Source: Alkalicoccus halolimnae (GTDB lineage: Bacteria > Bacillota > Bacilli > Bacillales > Salisediminibacteriaceae). From it: a stretch of 64,000 nt of DNA. A program made the position numbers and the translations under genes. Under the pieces are notes generated by a model. It did not search any database and had not been told where the DNA came from. It saw only the letters and a program-made list of their open reading frames with translations. Shown piece after piece: positions 7,434 through 15,787 of this stretch (position 1 is its first letter; every line of letters begins with the position of its first letter). The stretch covers positions 1,178,001 through 1,242,000 of the forward strand of contig NZ_CP144914.1 in assembly GCF_008014775.2 (NCBI RefSeq), written 5' to 3'.

Positions 7434-7901
7434 ATGAAATGGACAATAAAATCTTTTGAAGAATTGACAGCAGATGAGCTCTATCAAATATTGAAAATAA
7501 GAGTGGAAATCTTTGTGGTCGAACAGGAATGCCCTTACCCTGAAATTGACGGCATGGATAAGGCAGCAGAGCACTTATATGCTGTGGAAGATAATGAGGT
7601 GAAAGCTTATGCTAGACTTCTGCCGCCGGGAACGATGTATCAGGAAGCTTCCATTGGGCGAGTACTTGTCGCAGGTGACAAAAGAGGAACCGGGCTGGGG
7701 AAAGAATTAATGAAAAGAGCGGTAAAGAACCTGGATGAAAACTACAGTCAGACGCCTATACGTCTGCAGGCTCAGGAGTATGCGGAGGCGTTTTATGCTG
7801 CATTTTCATTTCAGAGAATCTCGGATACGTACCTTGAAGATAACATTCCTCATGTTGACATGAGAAGAAACAGCATATTTGGGGATGAATTTAAGAATTA
7901 A
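7434..7901 (+). CDS. ElaA-type GNAT acetyltransferase
   Basis: 155 residues from the ATG at 7434 (MKWTIKSFEEL), which has AGCAGGG upstream; an ATG at 7404 in frame has no ribosome site. ElaA features are the early LYQILKIRVEIFVVEQECPYPEIDGMD, the acetyl-CoA loop IGRVLVAGDKRGTGLGKELM (V-x4-R-G-x-G-x-G/L), LQAQEYAEAFYAAFSFQRIS and the end LEDNIPHVDMRR. The substrate of ElaA proteins is not settled. Confidence 0.9.
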   Translation: MKWTIKSFEELTADELYQILKIRVEIFVVEQECPYPEIDGMDKAAEHLYAVEDNEVKAYARLLPPGTMYQEASIGRVLVAGDKRGTGLGKELMKRAVKNLDENYSQTPIRLQAQEYAEAFYAAFSFQRISDTYLEDNIPHVDMRRNSIFGDEFKN

Positions 7902-8008
7902 ATTGTACCTTTCTGCAAACTGGTAATTTTATGGATAGTTAATCAGATAGCTATATTGAGTGAGAGAGGCTGGGCAGCCTCATTTAACAGATTATAGGAG
8001 CGAAGGGG

Positions 8009-10492
8009 GTGTACCCATTGAGTAACGGAATCGATAATAAAAAAGTGACAGGTTTTCCGGCAGGGTATGCTTATCAGCAGTTAATAGTGGAGGGTACAAA
8101 AGCTGTTGATTATGAAATATTGGACATGAATGAAACAATGAAAGAAATAATGAATAAAGTAAGGCTGGATGAGGTAACGGCAGCCAGAGCCGGGAATTCA
8201 AAAGAAAACGAAGAGGAAGCTGGATGGCTGGATATTTATGAACAGATTCTTCATTACAAGCAGACCACCCATTTTGAAAAATATTCGCCTGGCGCAGATT
8301 CCTGGTACAGAGTTCAGGTTATCCCGCATGATGAGACGCACTTTACTGTAATTTTTACTGACGTTACAGATTCACGGAGAAAACAAAATGGTCTGCAGGC
8401 CTTGTTTTCCGGCAGTCTGCACATTCAGCTTCTTTTGGACAAAGAGGGAGTGATCAGCGATGCGAATCCTGCCTGGGAGTCATTAACGAATCTTCAGAAG
8501 CATAAGACTAAGGGCACTTCACTGCTTTCTCATGTACATAAAGAAGATCGTTGTATGACTGCGAGGGCCCTTCAGCGCGCTGACGCCGGTGAAACGGTAA
8601 AAAACCTGGTCAGCCGGATTCAGACCGGTAATGGAGAATGGCGGTTTATGGAGTGGGGGATGCATGAGCATGAGAGAGTGATTTATGGCACGGCCCTGGA
8701 TGTGACCGACCGCTATAATAAGGAATTGGAACTGCAGAGGAGAGAAGCTTTTTTGCAGTATCATACGAGCCAGCTCCCAGGAGGCCTTTATCAGCTGGAA
8801 CTGGATGCAGAAGGTCATATGTCTTTCCCTTACTATTCAGAAAATTTCCGGGAAATATTTGATGTGACTGCAGAAGAATTTCATGATAATCATAACGTGA
8901 TCTTTAAAAGAGTGCATCCGGATGATAAGCAGCAGGTGCTCGATTTGATTCGTCATTCAAGAGCACACAATCAGCTCTGGTACCATGATTTTAGAATCGT
9001 GACAAGGAATAAAGAAATACGCTGGATGAGAGGCCGGGCAAAACCTTTGATTCTGCCTGATGGAGGCTGTATCTGGTACGGATATATATCGGATGTGTCC
9101 ACTGAAAAAAGAAATGAACTGAAAGCCCGGACGAGGGAAGATCAAATGAATATGCTCATTTCCCAGGTCCCCGGGCTGATTTATCAGTTCCATCTCACTG
9201 AATCAGGAGAGCATAAGCTGAAATTCACTTCAGAAGGAATGTATCATCTGATAAAAGTTACACCTGAAGAAGCTTATGAAGATATTAATAAAATGTTCGA
9301 CCGGATTCATCCGGGGGATTTTGATTTATTTAAAGAAACGATAGAAGAAAGCAGAATTAATGGGAATATATGGCACCTGGATTTCAGGTGTATTCATCCT
9401 GACAAAGGCTTACGCTGGTTAAGAGCTAATGCGAAACCGGCTTATTTAGATAACGGGATAACCTGTTTTTACGGCTATACGTACGATATTACCGAATTTA
9501 AAGAAAAAGAAATCGCGCTTGAAAAACGGGACCGGCTGATCTCGGACATCTCTGCGCAGGTTCCCGGAGTTATTTATAAGTTTGTCAGCAGCGGGGCAGG
9601 GGATTACCGCTTTATGATGGCAACGGGAAGTCTGGGGAATGTATTCGGGAAGGAACTTGAGCATAAACAAGTGACGGACCTCAAACTGGAAAGGTATGTT
9701 CATGAAGATGACATGAAGCCTCTTATAGAGAGAATTGATTATTCCAGGGAGGAGGAGACGGAATTCGATGAAACGTTTCGTATCGTGCAGTCATCCGGAA
9801 TAACAAAGTGGCTTCATGCCGCTTCTTTTCCGAAAAAAATGGAAAACGGCGAAACGATGTGGAACGGGTATTTGACGGACGTTACGGCAGATATGGAAAC
9901 AGAAAAAGCCTTAAAGGAAAGCGAAGAAAAGTATCGCATCCTGGCAGAAAAAATGGAAAAGATGGCTTATTACGATCCACTTACCGGCCTTCCGAACAGA
10001 AGACTCCTTTTTGAACGGCTGCAGCAGCAGTTTCTTCAGGCGAACCGAACGGGATCAAAAGTAGGTGTGCTTTTCATCGATCTGGATAATTTCAAGGCTA
10101 TCAACGATCGTTTCGGTCATAATGCAGGGGATGCACTTTTAAAAGGCGTAGCTGAAAATCTTAAGCAGGCAATTAGAGAATCGGATATAGTAGCACGTAT
10201 CGCTGGAGATGAATTTATGGTGGCATTTACGAACGTTTATAACCAATCGCAGCTGGAAAAAGCAGCAGAAAGTATCCAGCAGGTATTCCGTCAGCAGGTA
10301 GAAGTAGATGAACATAAAGTAAAAGTGGAAGCTTCTATCGGTGTTTCGATGTACCCTGATCACGGAAAGGACATAGAAGATCTTCTGCGCAAAGCTGATC
10401 AGGCTATGTATCAGAGAAAACGGGGGAACAAAAACGGGCTGGCGGTCTATCGGGAGGGCATGACGTTCGCTGATGAGAAGGAAAGCAGGTGA
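8009..10492 (+). CDS. Diguanylate cyclase with five tandem PAS modules
   Basis: 827 residues, cytoplasmic (no membrane segments). Five PAS or PAS-like modules lie at about 20-125, 130-235, 245-370, 385-505 and 515-635. The third and fourth each end in a W-x-G/DITE-type PAC motif (IWYGYISDVSTEKR; CFYGYTYDITEFKE). The GGDEF domain runs from about 650 (YDPLTGLPNRR) to 820. Its signature is A-G-D-E-F at 732-736, an active variant of GGDEF, and the allosteric I-site RESD at 723-726 is kept, so product inhibition by c-di-GMP is expected. There is no EAL domain. Start is GTG at 8009 (AGGAG eight bases upstream); TTG at 8018 behind AAGGGGGTG is also possible. Signal sensed is unknown. Confidence 0.92.
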   Translation: MYPLSNGIDNKKVTGFPAGYAYQQLIVEGTKAVDYEILDMNETMKEIMNKVRLDEVTAARAGNSKENEEEAGWLDIYEQILHYKQTTHFEKYSPGADSWYRVQVIPHDETHFTVIFTDVTDSRRKQNGLQALFSGSLHIQLLLDKEGVISDANPAWESLTNLQKHKTKGTSLLSHVHKEDRCMTARALQRADAGETVKNLVSRIQTGNGEWRFMEWGMHEHERVIYGTALDVTDRYNKELELQRREAFLQYHTSQLPGGLYQLELDAEGHMSFPYYSENFREIFDVTAEEFHDNHNVIFKRVHPDDKQQVLDLIRHSRAHNQLWYHDFRIVTRNKEIRWMRGRAKPLILPDGGCIWYGYISDVSTEKRNELKARTREDQMNMLISQVPGLIYQFHLTESGEHKLKFTSEGMYHLIKVTPEEAYEDINKMFDRIHPGDFDLFKETIEESRINGNIWHLDFRCIHPDKGLRWLRANAKPAYLDNGITCFYGYTYDITEFKEKEIALEKRDRLISDISAQVPGVIYKFVSSGAGDYRFMMATGSLGNVFGKELEHKQVTDLKLERYVHEDDMKPLIERIDYSREEETEFDETFRIVQSSGITKWLHAASFPKKMENGETMWNGYLTDVTADMETEKALKESEEKYRILAEKMEKMAYYDPLTGLPNRRLLFERLQQQFLQANRTGSKVGVLFIDLDNFKAINDRFGHNAGDALLKGVAENLKQAIRESDIVARIAGDEFMVAFTNVYNQSQLEKAAESIQQVFRQQVEVDEHKVKVEASIGVSMYPDHGKDIEDLLRKADQAMYQRKRGNKNGLAVYREGMTFADEKESR

Positions 10493-10583
10493 AATCCTCT
10501 ATTTTGAAAATTTACAGATCAGGTTGGATCCTCAGCATGCCTTTACCAAAATGCAGCAGGGCCTAACTCCTTCAGTCATAAAT

Positions 10584-10618
10584 AAAAACGGCACTGCTAA
10601 AAGTGCAGGGGCCGTTCT
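10584..10618 (+). terminator. Terminator-like hairpin, left copy of a duplicated hairpin flanking a repeat element
   Basis: AACGGCACTGC-TAAAA-GTGCAGGGGCCGTT. It is a slightly decayed copy of the hairpin at 11037-11071 (29 of 35 positions agree), with the 418-bp element between them. It lies about 90 bases past the cyclase stop codon. Confidence 0.7.
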
Positions 10619-11036
10619 AAGGCTGTTGAAAAAGTATTTTTTCTGTATTTTTATCCATGGGGCTGTTTCCGCCTTACATGGTCGCTTTCCGGAGGGAACT
10701 CTCTCAGCTAACCTGCCTTTGGCAGATGGATCTTCGAATCGTTCTACGTCCTCCAGGAGTCGACCATCCGGCTCCAACAGCCCGATGGATAAAGGATGGT
10801 CTTACGAAAGCAAAGGTAGAACACTGCTGTCGCTCCTGAAAACCCCTATTTTCTCCGAAGGGTCCGGCGGAGACGCCAGTGGGATATAAGCGCAGTCTGA
10901 AGATCATTTCCCCTGCCCTGGAGGCAGGGGAAATAGCTGAAGACAAGCCCCACGGCAAGCTTCCGCCGGTAAGCTAAGGAGAAAATACAAGGAATCGAAT
11001 ACATGTACTTTTTTCTTTACTTAATCAACACTCTGA
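10619..11036 (+). mobile_element. MITE-like element, family A, copy 1
   Basis: Non-coding, about 418 bp. The ends are imperfect inverted repeats: TAAGGCTGTTGAAAAAGTA on the left, and on the right the complement of TACTTAATCAACACTCTGA (15 of 21 positions pair). The interior is shared with 30910-31320: TTCCGGAGGGAACTCTCTCA near the left, then GCGCAGTCTGAAGATC, AATAGCTGAAGACAAGCCCC and CTTCCGCCGGTAAGC. The element sits between two copies of a 35-bp hairpin. Short frames in it are not conserved between copies as proteins. A transposase acting in trans is inferred; none is in the window. Confidence 0.75.
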
Positions 11037-11071
11037 AGAACGGCCCCTGCTAAAATTGCAGGGGCCGTTCT
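11037..11071 (-). terminator. Terminator hairpin of the alpha-glucosidase gene, right copy of a duplicated hairpin
   Basis: GAACGGCCCCTGC / GCAGGGGCCGTTC is a perfect 13-bp stem around TAAAATT, beginning 16 bases beyond the alpha-glucosidase stop. The same hairpin recurs at 10584-10618 on the other side of the repeat element. Confidence 0.75.
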
Positions 11072-11086
11072 TAATTTAGAGGAAGT

Positions 11087-12757
11087 TTACAGAATATATA
11101 CTCTCGTTTCAAACGGTCGAAGTTCCAAAGAAGATACGTGTTCGTGAGGTTTTACACTTTCATAGTTTTTAAGGGCAAGCTGACTTTCGGAAACAGCAGG
11201 AACATCATCTTCAGCTTCCCAGATGGCATGATCTTTTGTCAAATTGGAAATAACAATTGCTTTTTTACCATCTAATTCACGCAAATAAGCATAAACCTGT
11301 TTATCTTTTTCCATAAGGAGCTCATAGGAACCATAAACAAAGAGTTCATTTGTGCGTCGAAGCTGAATCAGATTTTTATAAAAGTTAAGAATGGAGAATG
11401 GATCTTTTTCCTGCGCTTCGACATTTACTTCTTTGTAATTCGGGTTCACTTTCAGCCATGGAGCACCTGCGCTGAATCCTGCATTCACGGAAGCAGACCA
11501 CTGCATCGGTGTACGGCTGTTATCACGGGAAGTAACTGCAAGAACGTCAATGGCTTCGGCAGCTTGGCCTTCCTCTGCCTTTTCTTCATAAAGATTAATC
11601 GCTGCCACATCATTATAGTCCTCAATTGAATCAAAATAAATATTCGTCATTCCAATTTCCTGCCCCTGGTAAATATAAGGGGTTCCCCGCATCAAAAAGT
11701 ACATCGCAGCCAGAGAGGTGGCACTTTCTCGCCAGTAAGATTCATCGTCTCCCCAGGTAGAAACAACACGTGCTTTGTCATGATTTTCAATGAACAAAGC
11801 GTTCCAGCCATCTGTTTCAAGACCTTTCTGCCAGCGTGTGAGAATTTTTTTCAAATTAACGATGTCGAGTCCTTCACCCGTTTCGTGGTCCCACAGATCT
11901 AAATGCTCAAACTGAAAGACCATATCCATTTTACCTTCCTCACCGACCCACATATGAGCTTCTTCAATGCCAACTCCGTTGGCTTCTCCTACGGTCATAG
12001 CATGAGGATAGTTGCTGTAGGTTTTTTCCTTAAATTCCTGAAGAAATTTATGAATACCCGGCTGATTCATATGATGATCGAAGGAGGAAACATATTTCCT
12101 GCCATCCGGATTAGGCATATCAGGGAATCCCTCTGTTTTTTTAATATGGCTGATTGCGTCAATACGGAAACCGTCCACTCCTTTATCAAGCCACCAGTTC
12201 ACCATATCAAACAGAGCGTCACGCACTTCCGGGTTTTCCCAATTAAGGTCAGGCTGGCGCCGGCTGAATACATGAAGAAAATACTGATCTGTTTTTTCGT
12301 CATATTCCCAGGCAGAGCCGCCAAAAATACTTTCCCAGTTGTTCGGTTCCTGCCCATTTTTACCATCGCGCCAAATGTACCAGTCCCTTTTCGGATGATT
12401 TTTATCAGACCGGGATTCGATAAACCACTGATGCTCATCGCTGGAATGATTTAAAACAAGATCGATGATTAGTTTCATTCCACGGCTGTGGCATTCCTCA
12501 AGAAGTTCATCAAAATCTTCCATTGTTCCAAAGTCCTCGAGAATATCCTGATAATCAGAAATATCATAACCGTTATCATCAAGAGGTGATTTATACATTG
12601 GACAAATCCAGATAAAATCTATTCCAAGCTCCTGCAGGTAATCCAGACGCTGTATCATTCCGCGCAGATCACCAAAACCATCACCGTTACTGTCCTGGAA
12701 ACTTCGCGGATATACTTGATATCCCACTGCTTCTTTCCACCATGTTTTATTTGTCAT
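11087..12757 (-). CDS. malL: GH13 alpha-glucosidase (oligo-1,6-glucosidase family)
   Basis: 556 residues, typical of the GH13 oligo-1,6-glucosidase subfamily, cytoplasmic. It starts TWWKEAVGYQVYPRSFQDSN. Catalytic residues are visible: nucleophile D200 in GFRIDAISH, acid/base E258 in TVGEANG and transition-state D327 in IENHDKAR. The residue after the nucleophile is Ala; in this family Val there goes with strict alpha-1,6 activity, so a broader or alpha-1,4 preference (maltose, maltotriose) is plausible. The start ATG has GAGGTGA upstream. The promoter overlaps a LacI-type operator, and a hairpin terminator follows. No sugar transporter gene is adjacent. Confidence 0.92.
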   Translation of the reverse strand: MTNKTWWKEAVGYQVYPRSFQDSNGDGFGDLRGMIQRLDYLQELGIDFIWICPMYKSPLDDNGYDISDYQDILEDFGTMEDFDELLEECHSRGMKLIIDLVLNHSSDEHQWFIESRSDKNHPKRDWYIWRDGKNGQEPNNWESIFGGSAWEYDEKTDQYFLHVFSRRQPDLNWENPEVRDALFDMVNWWLDKGVDGFRIDAISHIKKTEGFPDMPNPDGRKYVSSFDHHMNQPGIHKFLQEFKEKTYSNYPHAMTVGEANGVGIEEAHMWVGEEGKMDMVFQFEHLDLWDHETGEGLDIVNLKKILTRWQKGLETDGWNALFIENHDKARVVSTWGDDESYWRESATSLAAMYFLMRGTPYIYQGQEIGMTNIYFDSIEDYNDVAAINLYEEKAEEGQAAEAIDVLAVTSRDNSRTPMQWSASVNAGFSAGAPWLKVNPNYKEVNVEAQEKDPFSILNFYKNLIQLRRTNELFVYGSYELLMEKDKQVYAYLRELDGKKAIVISNLTKDHAIWEAEDDVPAVSESQLALKNYESVKPHEHVSSLELRPFETRVYIL

Positions 12758-12776
12758 CGTGTCACCTCATCCATTA

Positions 12777-12815
12777 ATTTTATATGTGTGCCTCAAGTTG
12801 TGCAAACGGTTTTCC
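12777..12815 (-). promoter_or_regulatory. malL promoter with LacI/cre-type operator over the -35 box
   Basis: On the minus strand TTGCAC (12805-12800), a 17-base spacer and TAAAAT (12782-12777). The plus-strand sequence TGCAAACGGTTTTCC (12801-12815) overlaps the -35 box and resembles MalR/cre sites (GCAAACG-centred), though it is not a perfect palindrome. Repression in the absence of maltose-type sugars is an inference. Confidence 0.6.
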
Positions 12816-12990
12816 AAAATGTAAAAAATAAAAAAGCTTTAAGCTCTGTCATTAGGGTACTTTACTATAATAACGAACTCTACAAAGAAATACAATGCAG
12901 CATCTGTCAGTCCGAAAGGCTTTTAAGAAAGGTTTCATACTTTTTAAATAAAGGAAAAGTATCAGTAAAGCCAGCCCGAAAGGAGTATTT

Positions 12991-13986
12991 ATGTTGAAAC
13001 AGAAAGTCATTTTTTTAATCGTGCTTTTCACCCTTCTGCCGGTGTCAGCTTCTGCCCACGTAAAATGGTTCACAGAAATTGAAGCAGAACGGGCAGCCAT
13101 CGAAACGATAATCAGCCCTTTCTTTGTTATTACTGCTTTGATTTGTGCAACACTTCTTGCTATGCTTCCACAGCTTATTCCACGTTTTCAACTGGATCAT
13201 GACCCTGAAAAAGTCGTCAAATGGGTGTCTGTGGTTCAGCCTTATACGTTTTTCATAATTCAATACGGTCTGGCCGTTACTTTAGTGATGCAGGTGTTAA
13301 CTCACGGCCTTTTTGCTCCGGAATTAATTGCTCCGGAAGGAATTCTCGGCTGGCTCGTATACGTAACAATTGTGCTGCTTCTCATACCACACCGGTTTAC
13401 AGCCAGGACAGCCGGAGTGCTGCTGCTCGTTCAGTTTGCTTTCACCACTTATGCACACAGCTTTCTTCACATGATGGATTATGTGTTTTATCTCGGCATG
13501 ATTTTCATGCTGCTTTTTCACAAAACGAAGCTGATGCCATTTAATCTGGGTATTCTATACTTAACAACGGGAGTTTCCTTATGCTGGGTAGCCGTGGAAA
13601 AGTGGGTGTACCCGGGAATGTCGGTAAGTGCAATTGTCAATAATGACGTTCCGACTTTTGGCATTATGCCGGACACGTTTGCTGTCATGGCCGGGTTCAT
13701 TGAATTTATGGTCGGCTATCTGCTTATCGTAGGGATTTTAAATCGGATATTAAGCCTCGTCCTTACGATGATATTTATTAGTACGACAATGCTTTTCGGC
13801 TGGCTGGAAATAGTCGGTCATTTCCCGATTCATCTGATTCTGTTCATTTTTATTATTGAAGGGAAATCTTTTTATAAGCCGCCGATTGAGCACCACAGTA
13901 CCCGGGTCGGAAGAATGGCATTTATTTTTTCAAACTTCCTATTCGCTGTTGCCTTTCTTCTGCTTATTTACTACCGCCTTGCTTAG
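12991..13986 (+). CDS. Polytopic membrane protein with HVKWF motif, DoxX-like
   Basis: 331 residues, ATG preceded by AAAGGAG. A cleavable signal-like N-terminus (residues 1-22, ending ASA) is followed directly by HVKWF, then about eight hydrophobic helices. It resembles the DoxX-like membrane proteins that carry HVKWF near the N-terminus; I cannot assign a biochemical role. His residues recur in the helices (HSFLHMMDYVFYLGM, EIVGHFPIHL), which could bind metal or heme, but that is only suggestive. Transcribed alone, ahead of the ABC exporter pair. Confidence 0.75.
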   Translation: MLKQKVIFLIVLFTLLPVSASAHVKWFTEIEAERAAIETIISPFFVITALICATLLAMLPQLIPRFQLDHDPEKVVKWVSVVQPYTFFIIQYGLAVTLVMQVLTHGLFAPELIAPEGILGWLVYVTIVLLLIPHRFTARTAGVLLLVQFAFTTYAHSFLHMMDYVFYLGMIFMLLFHKTKLMPFNLGILYLTTGVSLCWVAVEKWVYPGMSVSAIVNNDVPTFGIMPDTFAVMAGFIEFMVGYLLIVGILNRILSLVLTMIFISTTMLFGWLEIVGHFPIHLILFIFIIEGKSFYKPPIEHHSTRVGRMAFIFSNFLFAVAFLLLIYYRLA

Positions 13987-14059
13987 GTCAGTCGGTAGTA
14001 CTTCGAGAAACAAAATAATTATGGTAAAGTAAAAGCAGAGAAAAATAGAAAGGCAGCGA

Positions 14060-15787
14060 GTGGCAATGCGATTAATTTGGAACTATTTAATAAAATACAG
14101 ACTGGCTGTAGCGGCTGCGCTTTTCCTTACTCTGGTCGAACTTGGAGTGGAATTGATTCAGCCGCTTCTCATTGCAAAAATAATTGATGAGGGCATTATG
14201 GCTGAAGATACCGGCGTTGTACTCACCTGGGGAGGAATTATGCTTTTCCTTTCCCTGATTGCCTTTGCAGCAGGTATTATAAATTCTTTTTATGCAGCGC
14301 ATGCAAGTCAGAACACCGGCTTTGACCTGCGGACGGACCTCTACAAACGGATTCAGACATTTTCTTTTAAAAATTTTCAGCAGTTTCCAACCTCTTCCTT
14401 GTTAACAAGGATTACGAACGACATTCAGCAGCTGCAGAATACAATTTTCATGAGTCTGCGTATTATGCTGCGGGCACCTCTGCTCGTTGCAGGCTCTGTC
14501 ATTATGGCTCTATTTGTCAACTGGCAGCTGGCTATGGTTCTTGTTGCTGCCGTTCCGCTTTTGATTGCAGTGCTGCTAATAATTATGCGGACAGCCGGCC
14601 GCCTGTTTAAACAGGTGCAGGCAAGAGTCGATAAAGTTAATAACGTCGTTCAGGAAAATTTAACAGCCATCCGGCTGATTAAATCATTCACTCGCAGACC
14701 GTATGAGTCGGGGCGCTTCCACGACGCATCTGAAGATCTGCAGCATAAAACGGTCAGGACGATGAGAATCGTCGAGGTTTCCATGCCGCTCATACTCCTG
14801 GTTATGAACGGGTGCATTATGGCTGTTCTCTGGTTTGGTACAACGAGCATAAATACCGGAGCGGTTACGGTAGGTGAAGTGGTAGCGATCATCAATTACA
14901 TTACAAGGATGACAGGGGCCTTATCCATTTTTTCTATGATCATTATTATATTTTCAAGAGCTAAAGCATCCGCTGAACGTGTGTCGGATGTGCTGGGCAC
15001 TGAGGAAGACATGAAACAGGAAACTGCCGAAGCCCCATTATTCCGGGGGGATATTACTTACGAAAACGTCTCGTTTCACTATCCTCAGAAAAAAGAGAAA
15101 GTTCTCGAGAATATTGATTTTCACGTCAGGGCTGGTGAAAGAATCGCGATTCTCGGCGCTACAGGCTCCGGAAAGACGTCCATGTTTCAACTGCTTCCGA
15201 GATTATATGACGCCGGCTCAGGCAGTGTGAAAATAGACGGTTTGAGTGTGGAACAGTTTACATGGAAAAGTCTGCGCTCTCAGATCGGCTACGTGCCGCA
15301 GGAAGCGATGCTGTTCACTGGTTCTATTAAGGAAAATCTGCGCTGGGGAAAAGAAAAAGCCTCCAAATCAGAAATGATTGATGTTCTCCGGGATGCACAG
15401 ATATACGATACGGTCGCTGAGCTGCCTGATGGTCTCGATACGAGAATCGGTCAGCGCGGAGTGAATTTATCCGGGGGTCAGAAACAGCGTATTTCCATTG
15501 CGAGAGCCCTTATCCGCAGGCCGCGGATTTTACTGCTGGATGACAGTACGAGTGCCTTGGACGTAAAGACGGAGAAACGGCTTCTTCAGGCTTTGACGAA
15601 GTACCGCTGTACGACGCTCATGATTACTCAGAAGATGAGTACGACGATGGAGGCAGACAGAATCCTTCTCCTTGATGAAGGGAAACTGATTGCAGAAGGC
15701 ACACACGAAGAGCTTCTGACTTCGTCCCCATTATATAAAGCGATTTACGAATCCCAGTTTGGAGAGGAGGGAGGAGACTATGCGTAA
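14060..15787 (+). CDS. ABC exporter half-transporter, first subunit (YheI/BmrC type)
   Basis: 575 residues: a six-helix ABC transmembrane domain (about 1-300), then an ATPase domain with Walker A GATGSGKTS, Q-loop YVPQEAMLF, signature LSGGQKQRIS, Walker B ILLLDDSTSALD and the switch region MITQKMST. The residue after Walker B is Asp rather than Glu, and the switch His is Gln; these are the hallmarks of the non-catalytic site in heterodimeric exporters such as BmrCD/YheIH. The partner follows with an 8-base overlap. Start is GTG at 14060 or ATG at 14066. It exports drugs or other amphiphiles from the cytoplasm; the actual substrate is unknown. Confidence 0.9.
   Translation: MAMRLIWNYLIKYRLAVAAALFLTLVELGVELIQPLLIAKIIDEGIMAEDTGVVLTWGGIMLFLSLIAFAAGIINSFYAAHASQNTGFDLRTDLYKRIQTFSFKNFQQFPTSSLLTRITNDIQQLQNTIFMSLRIMLRAPLLVAGSVIMALFVNWQLAMVLVAAVPLLIAVLLIIMRTAGRLFKQVQARVDKVNNVVQENLTAIRLIKSFTRRPYESGRFHDASEDLQHKTVRTMRIVEVSMPLILLVMNGCIMAVLWFGTTSINTGAVTVGEVVAIINYITRMTGALSIFSMIIIIFSRAKASAERVSDVLGTEEDMKQETAEAPLFRGDITYENVSFHYPQKKEKVLENIDFHVRAGERIAILGATGSGKTSMFQLLPRLYDAGSGSVKIDGLSVEQFTWKSLRSQIGYVPQEAMLFTGSIKENLRWGKEKASKSEMIDVLRDAQIYDTVAELPDGLDTRIGQRGVNLSGGQKQRISIARALIRRPRILLLDDSTSALDVKTEKRLLQALTKYRCTTLMITQKMSTTMEADRILLLDEGKLIAEGTHEELLTSSPLYKAIYESQFGEEGGDYA

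Noticed and set aside
10473..10889. 138-codon plus-strand frame after the diguanylate cyclase, and overlapping minus-strand frames
   Set aside because: They lie in the hairpin and the family A repeat. The equivalent frames in the second copy differ in start, length and phase, so shared residues come from the shared DNA, not protein selection.
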